Assembly (NCBI RefSeq): GCF_000590885.1
Contig: NZ_JFHN01000046.1
Location: forward strand, 1 to 51,436
DNA length: 51,436 bases
Source: Erwinia mallotivora
GTDB taxonomy: Bacteria; Pseudomonadota; Gammaproteobacteria; Enterobacterales; Enterobacteriaceae
Reading direction: 5' to 3'
Of the stretch, positions 25,735 to 35,182 are shown piece by piece; position 1 is the stretch's first letter; the number at the start of each line of letters is the position of its first letter. The notes beneath the pieces were generated by a model, which had not been told where the DNA came from, ran no database searches, and was given only the letters and a program-made list of their open reading frames with translations. A program made the position numbers and the translations under genes.

Positions 25735-26592
25735 ATGTCATCACAAGCTGCCATCATCACCATCAACGAGAGCAATCTGCATCAGACGCTGGAACAGTCG
25801 ATGCAGGTTCCGGTGCTGTTTTATTTCTGGTCAGGTCGCAGCCAGCACTGTCAGGAGCTGACGCCGGTGCTGGAAAGGCTGGCGCAGGAATATGCCGGTC
25901 AGTTTATCCTGGCGGAACTGGACTGCGATGCTGAACCTGCGGTAGCTCAACAGTTTGGTCTGCGCTCAATTCCCACCGTCTATCTGTTCCAGAACGGTCA
26001 GCCGGTGGATGGTTTTCAGGGGCCGCAGCCGGAAGAAGCCATTCGTACACTTTTGCACAAAGTTCTGCCTAAAGAAGAAGAGCTGAAAGCCCGTCAGGGG
26101 ATGCAACTGATGGACGAAGGCAAAGTGCTGGAAGCACTGCCGCTGTTGAAAGAGGCATGGCAGTTAAGCAGGCAGAACAGCGAGATGGGCTTTCTGCTGG
26201 CCGAAGCCCTGATTGCGCTTAACCGCAGCGATGAGGCGCAGGCCGTACTGGATGTGGTGCCCTTACAGGATAAAGATACCCGTTATCAGGGGTTGATCGC
26301 GCAGATTGATCTGCTGAAGCAGGCGGCTGATACGCCAGAAATCCAGCTGCTCCAGCAACAGATTTTAGCGGAGCCTGAAAACGCTGAACTGGCGACAAAG
26401 CTGGCATTGCAACTGCACCAGGTTGGCCGTAATGAGGAAGCGCTGGAACTGCTGTTCGGCTTTCTGAAAAAAGATCTGAGTGCTGCGGAAGGTCAGGCGC
26501 GTAAAATGCTCCAGGAAATTCTCGCCGCGCTGGGTACCGGAGATGCACTGGCCGCTAAATATCGTCGACAGCTTTACTCTCTGCTCTATTAG
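25735..26592 (+). CDS. ybbN: Chaperedoxin YbbN/CnoX
   Basis: 285 residues (E. coli 284). A thioredoxin-like domain (1-110) has SGRSQHC in place of the CGPC active site, that is an SxxC form without redox dithiol, followed by [17 protein letters not shown]; the C-terminal half is tetratricopeptide-like helices ([29 protein letters not shown]). CnoX protects proteins from hypochlorous-acid damage and hands clients to DnaK and GroEL. No signal peptide. Confidence 0.96.
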   Translation: MSSQAAIITINESNLHQTLEQSMQVPVLFYFWSGRSQHCQELTPVLERLAQEYAGQFILAELDCDAEPAVAQQFGLRSIPTVYLFQNGQPVDGFQGPQPEEAIRTLLHKVLPKEEELKARQGMQLMDEGKVLEALPLLKEAWQLSRQNSEMGFLLAEALIALNRSDEAQAVLDVVPLQDKDTRYQGLIAQIDLLKQAADTPEIQLLQQQILAEPENAELATKLALQLHQVGRNEEALELLFGFLKKDLSAAEGQARKMLQEILAALGTGDALAAKYRRQLYSLLY

Positions 26593-26654
26593 GCTCTGTC
26601 TGCCCCAGCGGATGGCAGCAGCCATGCTACCCGCCAATAAAAATAGGTAGCAAA

Positions 26655-26677
26655 CGGCCGAAGGGAGTTATTCGGCC
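26655..26677. terminator. Inverted repeat between ybbN and qmcA
   Basis: GGCCGAA and TTCGGCC form a seven-base-pair stem after ybbN, without a following T run. Either a weak terminator or an RNA processing hairpin. Confidence 0.35.
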
Positions 26678-26703
26678 TGTAATATCAACAATCCGGAGGT
26701 TAT

Positions 26704-27618
26704 ATGCTCACTGTCATACCCGTTATTATCATCCTGGCGCTAATCCTTGTCTGGTCAGGCATTAAAATTGTTCCCCAGGGCTATCAGTGGACGGTGGAAC
26801 GTTTTGGCCGTTATACCAAAACGTTGCAGCCGGGTCTGAATCTGCTGGTGCCCTTTATGGACCGCGTGGGGCGCAGGATCAGCATGATGGAACAGGTGCT
26901 GGATATACCGTCTCAGGAGATCATCTCGAAGGACAACGCCAGTGTCACCATTGACGCCGTCTGTTTTATTCAGGTGGTGGATCCAGCCAGGGCCGCCTAT
27001 GAGGTAAGCAATCTGGAACTGGCGATTGTCAATCTCACCATGACCAATATGCGCACCGTACTGGGCTCAATGGAGCTGGATGAAATGCTGTCGCAGCGTG
27101 ACAACATCAACACCCGACTGCTGCGAATTGTTGATGAAGCGACCAATCCCTGGGGCGTGAAAATTACCCGTATCGAAATTCGCGATGTGCGACCACCAGC
27201 CGAACTCACTGCATCAATGAATGCGCAGATGAAGGCTGAACGCACCAAGCGCGCCGATATTCTTGAAGCTGAGGGCGTGCGTCAGGCGGCGATTCTCCGT
27301 GCGGAAGGAGAAAAACAGGCACAAATCCTTAAAGCTGAAGGGGAACGACAGTCCGCATTTTTACAGGCCGAAGCACGGGAACGTAGTGCCGAAGCTGAAG
27401 CCGCCGCCACGAAAATGGTTTCAGAGGCCATTGCCGCTGGCGATATTCAGGCCATTAACTACTTCGTGGCTCAGAAATATACCGATGCCCTGCAACATAT
27501 CGGTACGGCGAATAACAGTAAAATGGTGTTGATGCCACTGGATGCCAGCAGCCTGATGGGCTCCATCGCCGGGATATCAGAACTGCTGAGCGAAACCAAA
27601 AAAGATCGGCAACGCTGA
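26704..27618 (+). CDS. qmcA: SPFH/stomatin-family membrane protein QmcA
   Basis: 304 residues. N-terminal membrane hairpin ([17 protein letters not shown]), then the SPFH domain ([49 protein letters not shown]), then a long helix rich in Glu-Ala-Gly repeats ([20 protein letters not shown]). QmcA is associated with FtsH-type quality control and forms oligomeric cages at the inner membrane. It is coupled to ybbJ through a TGATG junction. An SD-like GGAGG lies just upstream of the ATG. Confidence 0.97.
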   Translation: MLTVIPVIIILALILVWSGIKIVPQGYQWTVERFGRYTKTLQPGLNLLVPFMDRVGRRISMMEQVLDIPSQEIISKDNASVTIDAVCFIQVVDPARAAYEVSNLELAIVNLTMTNMRTVLGSMELDEMLSQRDNINTRLLRIVDEATNPWGVKITRIEIRDVRPPAELTASMNAQMKAERTKRADILEAEGVRQAAILRAEGEKQAQILKAEGERQSAFLQAEARERSAEAEAAATKMVSEAIAAGDIQAINYFVAQKYTDALQHIGTANNSKMVLMPLDASSLMGSIAGISELLSETKKDRQR

Positions 27619-28082
27619 TGGCTGAATTATTCGCAAATCCCTGGTTACTCTGGCTTGCCATCGGCGGTCTGCTACTGGTAGCAGAGATGCTGGGCACCAG
27701 TGGATATCTGTTGTGGAGCGGCATGGCAGCCCTGCTGGTCAGCCTGCTGGTGTGGCTGGTGCCGTTGTCATGGGAATGGCAAAGCATCAGCTTTGCCATT
27801 CTGACCGTCCTTTCCGCCCTGGGCTGGTATTACTGGCTGAAGAGCCGTCAGCGTAAACAGCCTGATTCTTTCCTTAATCAGCGTGGCGGTCAGTTAACAG
27901 GCCGCAGACTGACACTGGATCAACCCCTGGTTGACGGGTTTGGCCATGTAAAAATTGGCGACAGCAGCTGGCGGGTGCAGGCAGCGGAGGATTATCCGGC
28001 GGGTACGCAGGTGGTCGTGGTGGCGGTGGAAGGTATCACCCTACAGATAATCCGGTTTGCAGAATATAGTCCCGCCCCCTGA
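27618..28082 (+). CDS. ybbJ: NfeD-like membrane protein YbbJ
   Basis: 154 residues. Two or three helices in the first 75 residues ([50 protein letters not shown]), then a soluble OB-fold domain of the NfeD type ([32 protein letters not shown]). NfeD proteins pair with SPFH proteins; here the pair is qmcA-ybbJ, with overlapping stop and start. Confidence 0.95.
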   Translation: MAELFANPWLLWLAIGGLLLVAEMLGTSGYLLWSGMAALLVSLLVWLVPLSWEWQSISFAILTVLSALGWYYWLKSRQRKQPDSFLNQRGGQLTGRRLTLDQPLVDGFGHVKIGDSSWRVQAAEDYPAGTQVVVVAVEGITLQIIRFAEYSPAP

Positions 28083-28141
28083 GCCGTCGGGCGGCCGGCA
28101 GATGACAATAGCAGGGCCAGCCTTCAACGATATAAACGGCC

Positions 28142-28552
28142 TCAAACGCAGTTTTTATCATTACCGCATCCTGACAGCTGATTAATTATCGGGCAGTCAG
28201 CGCTTTCATCGCCGGGGCAACTCTCAGCCAGCGCCAGCAAACGCTGGCGCATCAGTGTCAGCTCCTGGATGTGCGCCTCAATCTCCGCCACTTTTTTCAG
28301 CGTACGGACTTTAACATCGGCACTGTGACGCCGGGGATTGTTAAACAGTAAAACCATTTCCCGGCACTCTTCCAGGTTGAATCCAACCTGGCGGGCCTGG
28401 CGTAATAATGTTAGTTCTTCAAGATGCTTTGCCGTGTAACTGCGATAGCCATTTTCGCTGCGTAAAGGTGGGGTAACCAGCCCTTTTTGCTCATAAAACC
28501 GGATAGCTTTGGCAGTCAGCCCGGTTTTACGAGCCACATCGCTGATATTCAT
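28142..28552 (-). CDS. cueR: Copper-responsive MerR-family activator CueR
   Basis: 136 residues. N-terminal winged helix ([20 protein letters not shown]), coiled-coil dimer helix, and the metal loop CPGDESADC, whose two Cys (112 and 120) bind Cu(I) in linear geometry. The C-terminus has a Cys-rich tail (CGNDKNC). It lies divergent to copA with its operator between them, so it senses cytoplasmic copper and activates the exporter directly. Confidence 0.97.
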   Translation of the reverse strand: MNISDVARKTGLTAKAIRFYEQKGLVTPPLRSENGYRSYTAKHLEELTLLRQARQVGFNLEECREMVLLFNNPRRHSADVKVRTLKKVAEIEAHIQELTLMRQRLLALAESCPGDESADCPIINQLSGCGNDKNCV

Positions 28553-28561
28553 TTTATCTCC

Positions 28562-28592
28562 TTGACCTTCCCCTCAAAGGAGGGTTTAAGCT
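28562..28592 (+). promoter_or_regulatory. CueR-activated copA promoter (19-bp spacer)
   Basis: TTGACC (28562-28567), a 19-base spacer and TAAGCT (28587-28592). The spacer holds the dyad CCTTCCCCTC-AAA-GGAGGG, the MerR-type operator; the extended 19-base spacing is what CueR corrects by twisting the DNA. The layout matches that of E. coli copA. Confidence 0.9.
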
Positions 28593-28647
28593 CCATAACT
28601 ATTCCAAAACCCCGCTGGGGTCAAACCTGAATGCAAGGAGTTTTACC

Positions 28648-31161
28648 ATGACACAGACTACGGTACTGATGCTGGAGGGGTTATCCTGCGGCCACTGTGT
28701 AAAACGGGTGAAAGAGGCGCTGGAACAGCGTGGCGACGTTGAGCAGGCCGAAGTCACCACCACTGAAGCCCGTATCAGCGGTGCAGCCAGTCAGCAAGAT
28801 CTGATCGCCACCGTTGAACAGGCCGGATACCACGCCGTCCCGGCACAGGACGCTTCACACCCAAAGCCTGATCCGCTGACAGTATCAGAACCTCAGCCGG
28901 AAGCGCTGACAGCGGCTATTAATCAGCTTCCGGCACAGGAGAGTGAGAGTTTTCATCTGTTGATTGATGGCATGAGCTGCGCAAGCTGTGTCAGTCGGGT
29001 AGAGCAGGCACTGCATAAGGTGTCCGGGGTCAGCCAGGCACGCGTCAATCTGGCTGAACGCAGTGCTCTGGTGCTGGGTGCGCCCTCCCCCTCCGCATTG
29101 ATTCAGGCGGTGCAAAACGCTGGCTATCAGGCAGAAATTATCGGAGATGAGCGTCAGCGCCGGGAAAAACAGCAGCAGACGGCGGATAACGCCATCCGCC
29201 GGTTCCGCTGGCAGGCGACGCTGGCACTGGCGCTGGGTATCCCACTGATGATCTGGGGTATGGCAGGCGACCACATGATGCTGACTGACAGTAATCGCCA
29301 CGGCTGGCTGGTAGTGGGCCTGTTGACCCTGCTGGTGATGGTGGTCGCAGGGGGACATTTTTATCGCAGTGCCTGGCGCAGCCTGCTGAAAGGCACATCC
29401 ACCATGGACACACTGGTGGCGCTGGGGACCTCAGCCGCATGGCTCTTTTCCATTACCGTTAATCTGTGGCCTGGGGCATTCCCGCCAGAATCCCGCCATC
29501 TTTATTACGAAGCCTCCGCCATGATTATCGGGCTGATTAACCTGGGTCATATGCTGGAACAGCGTGCTCGCCAGCGCTCCTCACAGGCACTGGAACGCTT
29601 ACTTGACCTGACACCGCCGACGGCCTGCGTGGTGACAGCGGACGGAGATAAAATTACCGACCTGAGCGAAGTGCAGCCAGGAATGACATTGCGCCTGACA
29701 ACCGGCGACAGAGTGCCGGTAGATGGCATTATCACGCAGGGTGAAGCCTGGCTTGATGAAGCAATGTTAACTGGCGAAGCACAGCCGCTGCATAAATCTG
29801 CCGGTGACAATGTTCATGCAGGCACCGTTATGCAGGATGGCAGCGTGTTGTTCACTGCCCGCGCCGTGGGAAAAAATACCACGCTGTCGCGCATTATTAC
29901 GCTTGTTCGTCAGGCTCAAAGCAGCAAACCCCGAACAGGCCAACTGGCAGACCAGATTTCAGCCATTTTTGTGCCTGCCGTGGTGGCGATTGCCCTGCTC
30001 AGCGCCGCCGTCTGGTATTTCACTGGCCCGGCACCACAGATGGTTTATATGCTGGTCATCGCCACCACGGTATTAATTATTGCCTGTCCCTGTGCGCTGG
30101 GTCTGGCGACCCCGATGTCCATTATCGCCGGGGTTGGACGCGCTGCTGAGGCCGGCGTGCTGGTCCGCGACGCCGATGCCCTGCAAAAAGCCAGTACTGT
30201 TTCGATGCTGGTGTTTGATAAAACCGGAACGCTGACCGAAGGCACACCCAGAGTGGTGGATATATCACTCTACAACGGCACCACCGAACAGCAGGCGCTG
30301 AGCTGGGCTGCCGCGCTGGAGCAGGGTTCACAGCATCCACTGGCCCGCGCTATCCTCAATCGCGCCGCCGACCAGCCCCTGACGGAAATAACCGAGTTTC
30401 GTACCCTGCGTGGACTGGGTGTCAGCGGCAAGGCAGACGGCACCGCACTGTGGCTGGGAAACAGCACGCTGCTGTTACAGCAGCAGATTGACATCACAGC
30501 GGCCAAAGCGCAGATAGCTACGCAGTCTGCGCAAGGGATTACCCCGGTTCTGTTTGCCGCTGATGGTGAAATAAAAGCCATGTTTTCAGTACGCGATCCG
30601 TTAAGGGCCGACACGGTATCAACGCTGAAACGTCTCAGGCTGCGGGGTTATCAACTGGTGATGCTGACCGGTGATAACGAGCTTACCGCCAGAGCGATTG
30701 CAGATGAGGCCGGACTGGATAAGGTCATTGCTGGCGTATTGCCAGAAGGTAAAGCAGAGGCGATTCGCACTCTGCAACAGCAGGGCCATCAGGTGGCGAT
30801 GACGGGTGATGGCATCAATGATGCCCCGGCGCTGGCCCAGGCTGATGTGGGTATTGCCATGGGTGGCGGCAGCGATGTGGCAATTGAAACCGCCGGTATG
30901 ACGCTGATGCGCAACGATCTGACGGCGCTGGCAGATGGTCTGGCCATCGCCAAAGCCACACTGAGGAATATGAAACAGAATCTGCTGGGGGCATTTATCT
31001 ATAACGCCTGTGGTATTCCGATTGCTGCCGGGGTGCTTTACCCACTGACCGGTACGCTACTGAGTCCGGTGGTGGCGGGGGCGGCGATGGCCCTGTCATC
31101 AGTTACTGTTGTCAGCAACGCTAACCGACTGATTCGCTACCAGCCACCGTCTGATAAGTAA
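28648..31161 (+). CDS. copA: Cu(I)-exporting P-type ATPase CopA
   Basis: 837 residues (E. coli 834). Two N-terminal metal-binding domains: [11 protein letters not shown] (about 11-21) and [11 protein letters not shown] (about 109). P1B-type core: actuator TGEAQP, membrane CPC in ACPCALGLA, phosphorylation [11 protein letters not shown] in SQHPLARA and [17 protein letters not shown] hinge. It pumps Cu(I) from cytoplasm to periplasm. Start ATG has AAGGAG eight bases upstream. A slippery CCCAAAG after the first metal domain likely yields a short copper chaperone (separate entry). Confidence 0.98.
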   Translation: MTQTTVLMLEGLSCGHCVKRVKEALEQRGDVEQAEVTTTEARISGAASQQDLIATVEQAGYHAVPAQDASHPKPDPLTVSEPQPEALTAAINQLPAQESESFHLLIDGMSCASCVSRVEQALHKVSGVSQARVNLAERSALVLGAPSPSALIQAVQNAGYQAEIIGDERQRREKQQQTADNAIRRFRWQATLALALGIPLMIWGMAGDHMMLTDSNRHGWLVVGLLTLLVMVVAGGHFYRSAWRSLLKGTSTMDTLVALGTSAAWLFSITVNLWPGAFPPESRHLYYEASAMIIGLINLGHMLEQRARQRSSQALERLLDLTPPTACVVTADGDKITDLSEVQPGMTLRLTTGDRVPVDGIITQGEAWLDEAMLTGEAQPLHKSAGDNVHAGTVMQDGSVLFTARAVGKNTTLSRIITLVRQAQSSKPRTGQLADQISAIFVPAVVAIALLSAAVWYFTGPAPQMVYMLVIATTVLIIACPCALGLATPMSIIAGVGRAAEAGVLVRDADALQKASTVSMLVFDKTGTLTEGTPRVVDISLYNGTTEQQALSWAAALEQGSQHPLARAILNRAADQPLTEITEFRTLRGLGVSGKADGTALWLGNSTLLLQQQIDITAAKAQIATQSAQGITPVLFAADGEIKAMFSVRDPLRADTVSTLKRLRLRGYQLVMLTGDNELTARAIADEAGLDKVIAGVLPEGKAEAIRTLQQQGHQVAMTGDGINDAPALAQADVGIAMGGGSDVAIETAGMTLMRNDLTALADGLAIAKATLRNMKQNLLGAFIYNACGIPIAAGVLYPLTGTLLSPVVAGAAMALSSVTVVSNANRLIRYQPPSDK
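28860..28871 (+). promoter_or_regulatory. Programmed -1 frameshift site in copA (CopZ-like product)
   Basis: The heptamer C-CCA-AAG is at 28860-28866 in the reading frame (codons 72-73). A minus-1 slip gives GCC and then TGA at 28869-28871, ending a 74-residue product that holds only the first metal-binding domain. E. coli copA uses the same CCCAAAG signal to make CopA(Z). A GC-rich segment with AGCCG and CGGCT arms about 25 bases downstream could be the stimulatory structure. Confidence 0.8.
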
Positions 31162-31238
31162 TGCCAGCCAACGGCTGCGGCCTGGTCCTCACTCCGTTAA
31201 CGCGTTAGCATAGTGCGACAACGGCTAAGGCGGAAAGT

Positions 31239-32039
31239 ATGGCAAAACTATGGCGTAGGGTCGCTTTTCTGTGGCAAAAATTCTTTGCGACAGGCTACAG
31301 CTGGCCGGCAGTGGATATCACCCTCGGGCAAAGGCGGCTGCATCTGGTGGGCAGTATTCACATGGGTACGCAAAACATGGTGCCGCTGCCCCGCGGCCTG
31401 CTTTTAAAGCTGGAACAGGCAGATGCGCTGATTGTTGAAGCAGATATCGCTACAGGCGCGTCGCCATTCAGTGAGCGCCAACAGTGCCCACCGCTGACAG
31501 AACGTCTTACCACCTCACAGCTGGAGACCCTGAACCGCTGCTGTAACGAAGTGATGATTGAGCGTGAAGGAATCGACCTGCTGCCTGCCTGGCAGATAGC
31601 GCTGATGCTTCAGGCACAGCAGGCGCAGAGACTCGGACTGGATGCCGGTTGTGGTATCGATTACCAGCTGTTGAAAGCCGCCCGTTCGCAGCAAAAAAAA
31701 GTGATTGAGCTGGAGGGTGCGGAAACCCAGCTGGCGCTGCTGAAAGCGTTGCCGGATAATGGCCGTTCGCTGCTGGAAGATACGCTGACACACTGGCACA
31801 CCAATGCCCGCCTGCTGCAAATGATGATCGGCTGGTGGCTGGAAAGTCCCCCATCCCGCCCGCAAAGCGCTCTGCCTGCCACCTTTAATGCAGGACTGAA
31901 CGACATACTGATGTTGCAGCGCAATCAGCGCTGGTGCCAGATATTGCAGTGTTTACCGCCAGGAAAGTATGTCGTGGCCGTGGGTGCATTACATCTCTAC
32001 GGTGACGGCAATTTGCCGGAGATGCTGAAAAAAACCTGA
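31239..32039 (+). CDS. ybaP: TraB/GumN-family protein YbaP
   Basis: 266 residues (E. coli YbaP 264). Family motifs: LVGSIHMGT near residue 38, GIDYQLLKAARSQQKKVIELEG, LTHWHTNARLLQMM and VVAVGALHLYGDGNLP at the end; the conserved His and Glu recall a metalloprotease-like Tiki/TraB fold. No clear signal peptide, though the first 20 residues are amphipathic. Biological role unestablished. It follows copA by 77 bases on the same strand; ybaQ of E. coli is absent here. Confidence 0.93.
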   Translation: MAKLWRRVAFLWQKFFATGYSWPAVDITLGQRRLHLVGSIHMGTQNMVPLPRGLLLKLEQADALIVEADIATGASPFSERQQCPPLTERLTTSQLETLNRCCNEVMIEREGIDLLPAWQIALMLQAQQAQRLGLDAGCGIDYQLLKAARSQQKKVIELEGAETQLALLKALPDNGRSLLEDTLTHWHTNARLLQMMIGWWLESPPSRPQSALPATFNAGLNDILMLQRNQRWCQILQCLPPGKYVVAVGALHLYGDGNLPEMLKKT

Positions 32040-32045
32040 AAAAAA

Positions 32046-32067
32046 AGGCCAATATGAATATCGGCCT
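32046..32067 (-). terminator. Hairpin after ybaP (T run on the minus strand)
   Basis: AGGCC-A-ATAT / ATAT-C-GGCCT hairpin directly after the ybaP stop. The T8 run follows it on the minus strand, so as an intrinsic terminator it faces left; for ybaP it would act only as a hairpin. A second CTGG/CCAG hairpin with T7 lies at about 32146-32170 and would serve the plus strand. Confidence 0.45.
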
Positions 32068-32220
32068 GTCAAAGAGAAATTTTTAATGATTTTAGTTAGC
32101 CACCAGCAATCAGGTTGCTGGCGGTAGCAGATTGTCGCGTAAAGCCTGGATTTTCGCCAGTACTTTTTTTCAACAACAAAGACTCTGTTTATCAGGTTAA
32201 TTATCAATGGGGTGGTTTTG

Positions 32221-32700
32221 ATGACGCCAGCAGTAAAACTTCTGGAAAAACATAAAGTCAGTTTTCGTCTGCACTCCTATGAGCATGACAGCAACGAAAC
32301 GCATTTTGGCGATGAGGCAGTAACACAGCTGAATCAGGATGCCAGCCAGGTCTATAAAACGCTGCTGGTGGCCCTCAACGGTGACAATAAAACGCTGGCT
32401 GTTGCCGTCACACCTGTTGCCGGACAGTTGGACCTGAAACAGGTAGCAAAAGCATTCGCAGTGAAAAAGGTTGAAATGGCCAGTCCGCAGATTGCCCAAC
32501 GAACCACCGGTTATTTGCTGGGCGGCATCAGCCCGCTGGGTCAGAAAAAACGTCTGCCGACGGTGATCGATCGCTCTGCACTGAGTTTCCCGACCATTTT
32601 TGTCTCCGGCGGTAAACGCGGGCTGGAGATTGAACTGGCCGCTGAAGCGCTGGCGCAGCAGGTAAACGCCTCATTCAGTGATATCGCCAGACGGGATTAA
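32221..32700 (+). CDS. ybaK: Cys-tRNA(Pro)/Cys-tRNA(Cys) deacylase YbaK
   Basis: Start chosen at ATG 32221 ([13 protein letters not shown]), 159 residues as in E. coli; the frame opens at a GTG three codons earlier. YbaK/ProRS-INS fold: [14 protein letters not shown] with the key Lys, [35 protein letters not shown] and [15 protein letters not shown]. It removes Cys wrongly attached to tRNA-Pro in the cytoplasm. GGGGTGG precedes the start. Confidence 0.97.
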   Translation: MTPAVKLLEKHKVSFRLHSYEHDSNETHFGDEAVTQLNQDASQVYKTLLVALNGDNKTLAVAVTPVAGQLDLKQVAKAFAVKKVEMASPQIAQRTTGYLLGGISPLGQKKRLPTVIDRSALSFPTIFVSGGKRGLEIELAAEALAQQVNASFSDIARRD

Positions 32701-32733
32701 CAGCAACGCTACACTGTATTGAGCGCCATCAGG

Positions 32734-33609
32734 TCACGGCTCATCGGCTTTTTGCGCCAGCAGCTGGTCGATCATCCAGCGACCGGCCGGTCCGGGTGGA
32801 GTACGACGTGACCAGACGGCGTCGACCGAAATCCGCTGCGGCCAGCCCTTAACGGGCAGTTCGCACAGCAGTTGATGTCCGAACTGCTGCACCAGCCAGC
32901 GCGGCAGAATACTCCAGCCAAATCCCTGCTCTGCCATTTCCAGCAAAAGTAAGTAGGACGGGGCTGACCAGCCCCCTTTACCAGGCTGGTAACGCGCATT
33001 TTCTACCCAGGTATTCAGACAGAGTTGTCGCACCCGTTTAAGACTGGTCTCGCTGACCTGTTGCTGTTGTGCCAGAGGGTGATCATAGCGCAGGTACAAC
33101 GCCATTTGTGCTTCCACCTGCAAGCGGGAACTGACGATATCTGGCGGATAGTCAGGTTGCGCGCGGATGATGCCAACATGTGCTCTGCCCGCCAGCAGCA
33201 GGTCAATGACATCGTTGTCCTCGGCAATCATGCAATCAAACTCAATTTCCGGATAGCGTACGGCAAAACGTTTCAGCAGAGACTCATGATAATCAGCCTG
33301 CCAGAAATCAGACATCACCAGGCTGAGGCAGGGTTCTGACTCCTCTGCCAGTCTGACGGCCAGCTCATCCAACTGCGCGCTGGCGGCGAGGATCTCCCTG
33401 ACCTGCACCAGTGCCCGACGACCATTTTCTGTCAGCACAGGCAGCCGGGAATCACGGCTGAACAGGGTAAAACCGAGGTCAGTTTCCAGATTTGCCACGG
33501 CGGTACTGACCGTGGACTGACTTTTACGCAGCACCCGTGCGGCGGCAGAGAAAGACCCACTCTCCACGGTCTGCACAAATGCTAACAATGATTCCGGTGA
33601 ATATCGCAC
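32734..33609 (-). CDS. LysR-family regulator, divergent to a PACE exporter
   Basis: 291 residues. N-terminal winged HTH: RYSPESLLAFVQTVESGSFS, then SQSTVSTAVANLETDLGF; the substrate-binding part begins at about residue 90 and ends with WMIDQLLAQ. The ligand is not evident. It is transcribed away from the PACE exporter gene with 87 bases between, the same geometry as AceR/AceI, so it is the likely regulator of that exporter. It may also regulate itself from the shared intergenic region. Confidence 0.9.
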   Translation of the reverse strand: MRYSPESLLAFVQTVESGSFSAAARVLRKSQSTVSTAVANLETDLGFTLFSRDSRLPVLTENGRRALVQVREILAASAQLDELAVRLAEESEPCLSLVMSDFWQADYHESLLKRFAVRYPEIEFDCMIAEDNDVIDLLLAGRAHVGIIRAQPDYPPDIVSSRLQVEAQMALYLRYDHPLAQQQQVSETSLKRVRQLCLNTWVENARYQPGKGGWSAPSYLLLLEMAEQGFGWSILPRWLVQQFGHQLLCELPVKGWPQRISVDAVWSRRTPPGPAGRWMIDQLLAQKADEP

Positions 33610-33696
33610 AGATGTATCGCTTTTTTAGATAGAACCTCATTTTACCTTAGCAGATAACCGCCAGAAAATAGTCGCGGATTCAGTTAAGGAGTCGAT

Positions 33697-34155
33697 ATGT
33701 ATACCCGGACAATCAAAGAACGCATCTGTCACGCAGTGGGCTTCGAGGTGTTAGCCATTTTATTAGTGGCACCTCTGGCGGCATATATTATGGGAAAACC
33801 TCTTTTTCAGATGGGGGCGTTAGCCATTATGTTGTCAACTGTGGCAATGGGCTGGAACGTGATCTACAACGCCGCCTTTGACCGGATTTTCCAACCAGCA
33901 GACGCCCGTCGTGGCTGGCCGCTGCGCATTACTCATGCCCTGGGATTTGAAGGCGGTTTTATCTGTATCGGTTTACCGATTGCTGCCAGAATGCTGGATA
34001 TCACGTTGTGGCATGCATTTATGGTTGAAGTGGCTTTTTTTCTGTTTTTTCTGCCTTATACCATCGGCTACAACTGGTTGTATGACACGCTGCGCGGCAG
34101 ATTTATCCGCCATAAAAATGGTGACAGCCAGCGTGTTCATCACTCTTCAGAATAG
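33697..34155 (+). CDS. PACE-family multidrug/biocide efflux transporter
   Basis: 152 residues with four helices arranged as two bacterial transmembrane pair repeats. Repeat one: RICHAVGFEVLAILLVAPLA with the conserved Glu of FE, then MGWNVIYNAAFDRIF; repeat two: RITHALGFEGGFICIGLPIA, then IGYNWLYDTLRGRF. This is the PACE signature (AceI-type), proton-driven export of chlorhexidine, acriflavine or polyamine-like compounds across the inner membrane. Substrate here unknown. GGAG sits before the ATG. Confidence 0.93.
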   Translation: MYTRTIKERICHAVGFEVLAILLVAPLAAYIMGKPLFQMGALAIMLSTVAMGWNVIYNAAFDRIFQPADARRGWPLRITHALGFEGGFICIGLPIAARMLDITLWHAFMVEVAFFLFFLPYTIGYNWLYDTLRGRFIRHKNGDSQRVHHSSE

Positions 34156-34379
34156 TGCCGTCTGGCAACAAAGCTCAGATGGCGGCATACAGGTTTAACG
34201 CAGGTGAAGGCTACTGGTGCCGTGAAGCGCCGCTGCCTGACCGCCATTAACTCCGTTAAATAACAAAGCTTTAAATTTATTTTTTAACAAAGACAACCTC
34301 AGCAATCTGACCGCATGCGTAATCGCCTCTGAGGCAGTATTGAGCTAATTATGGGTGCCATTGAAATGGCCGGGGCTAC
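34156..34379. other. Non-coding or decayed DNA upstream of the GH19 remnant
   Basis: I see no intact gene. It includes an AT-rich stretch (34258-34290). It may once have held the front part of the GH19 gene, whose C-terminus follows. No promoter is evident. Confidence 0.4.
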
Positions 34380-34591
34380 GATTCTTTGTATCGCCCCGGA
34401 GCCAATAGAACTGACAAAAGCATATTGCCGTCAGAACTGCATGTGAATTCTGGCGCAGACGGAACATTAACCCTCACGCTGACAGGGATGATTTACACTC
34501 AGTAACCTACATCGTTAACGGTGGTTATAACGGCCTTGTTATGAGAAAACAGGCACTGGACCGCATAAAAAAAGAGATGGGTATTTCATGA
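34380..34591 (+). pseudogene. GH19 lysozyme/chitinase-like effector, C-terminal remnant
   Basis: In the frame ending at TGA 34589-34591 the sequence reads HIAVRTACEFWRRRNINPHA, then DRDDLHSVTYIVNGGYNGL and a helical tail ending KKEMGIS. The FW...N.ADxDD...INGGYNGL pattern is that of the end of GH19-family lysozymes/chitinases found as phage endolysins and type VI effectors. The frame is open only from 34415; just upstream another frame gives CIAPEPIELTKAY, fitting the preceding part after a one-base shift. The catalytic half is missing. The stop overlaps the next gene as ATGA, the effector-partner coupling seen elsewhere in this window. Confidence 0.68.
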
Positions 34592-34932
34592 TGCTTAAAT
34601 TAAAAAATATTGTTGCCGCCGCTTTGATGATTACTGCCTTTAATTCTTTTGGGGCTGCTGAAAAGTCTTCAATGACATGCAAGGAAAATACACTTAAAGA
34701 TGCCAAAAAGCTTTTATCATTTTATCGTGATAACGACGACCGCATATTAATTGAGGAAAAAGTTACCCCACTAAATAGATTAAATAACCCTCAGAATAAT
34801 TCCCAGAAATTTGATGTACTGGAAACCTGGGGGTATATCTACAAAGGTAAGTACCGAATGCGCTTTACTTACTATCCTGAAGCGGACTGCGCCCTGATGG
34901 GAGAGGATATTCTTGAATATGCCGATCTTTGA
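34588..34932 (+). CDS. Secreted small protein, orphan immunity candidate for the GH19 remnant
   Basis: 114 residues starting MMLKLKNIVAAALMITAFNS, a Sec signal peptide with cleavage near FGA-AEK. The mature part is about 90 residues with two Cys (TCKEN and DCALMG), likely a disulphide, so a periplasmic location. No family recognised. It is coupled to the end of the broken GH19 gene, which makes it an immunity protein whose toxin is lost; keeping it could protect against siblings that still make the toxin. Confidence 0.62.
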   Translation: MMLKLKNIVAAALMITAFNSFGAAEKSSMTCKENTLKDAKKLLSFYRDNDDRILIEEKVTPLNRLNNPQNNSQKFDVLETWGYIYKGKYRMRFTYYPEADCALMGEDILEYADL

Positions 34933-34948
34933 TTTTGGCTTTACATAC

Positions 34949-34972
34949 CAGAGGGGATCTTTACCCCCTCTG
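34949..34972 (+). terminator. Terminator after the GH19 immunity candidate
   Basis: CAGAGGGG and CCCCTCTG form an eight-base-pair stem with an eight-base loop, 17 bases after the stop; the following T run is poor (TAACGCTTTAA). Confidence 0.5.
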
Positions 34973-35182
34973 TAACGCTTTAAATTAACGTGTGAACTTC
35001 CTGAATTTTGCATCAGCATGGTTTTCTTCGATCTCGCATTTCGCATTTCGCGGCTGAGTGACAACACTTTTTGCGTAACGCAGCCGGATTGTTTATATTC
35101 ACCGCAGTTTTTTTCGACACCTCTGGTACTGCCATTGACGGCAATCACCAACGTTAATTAATAACGAACGGAGCACGGAAGC

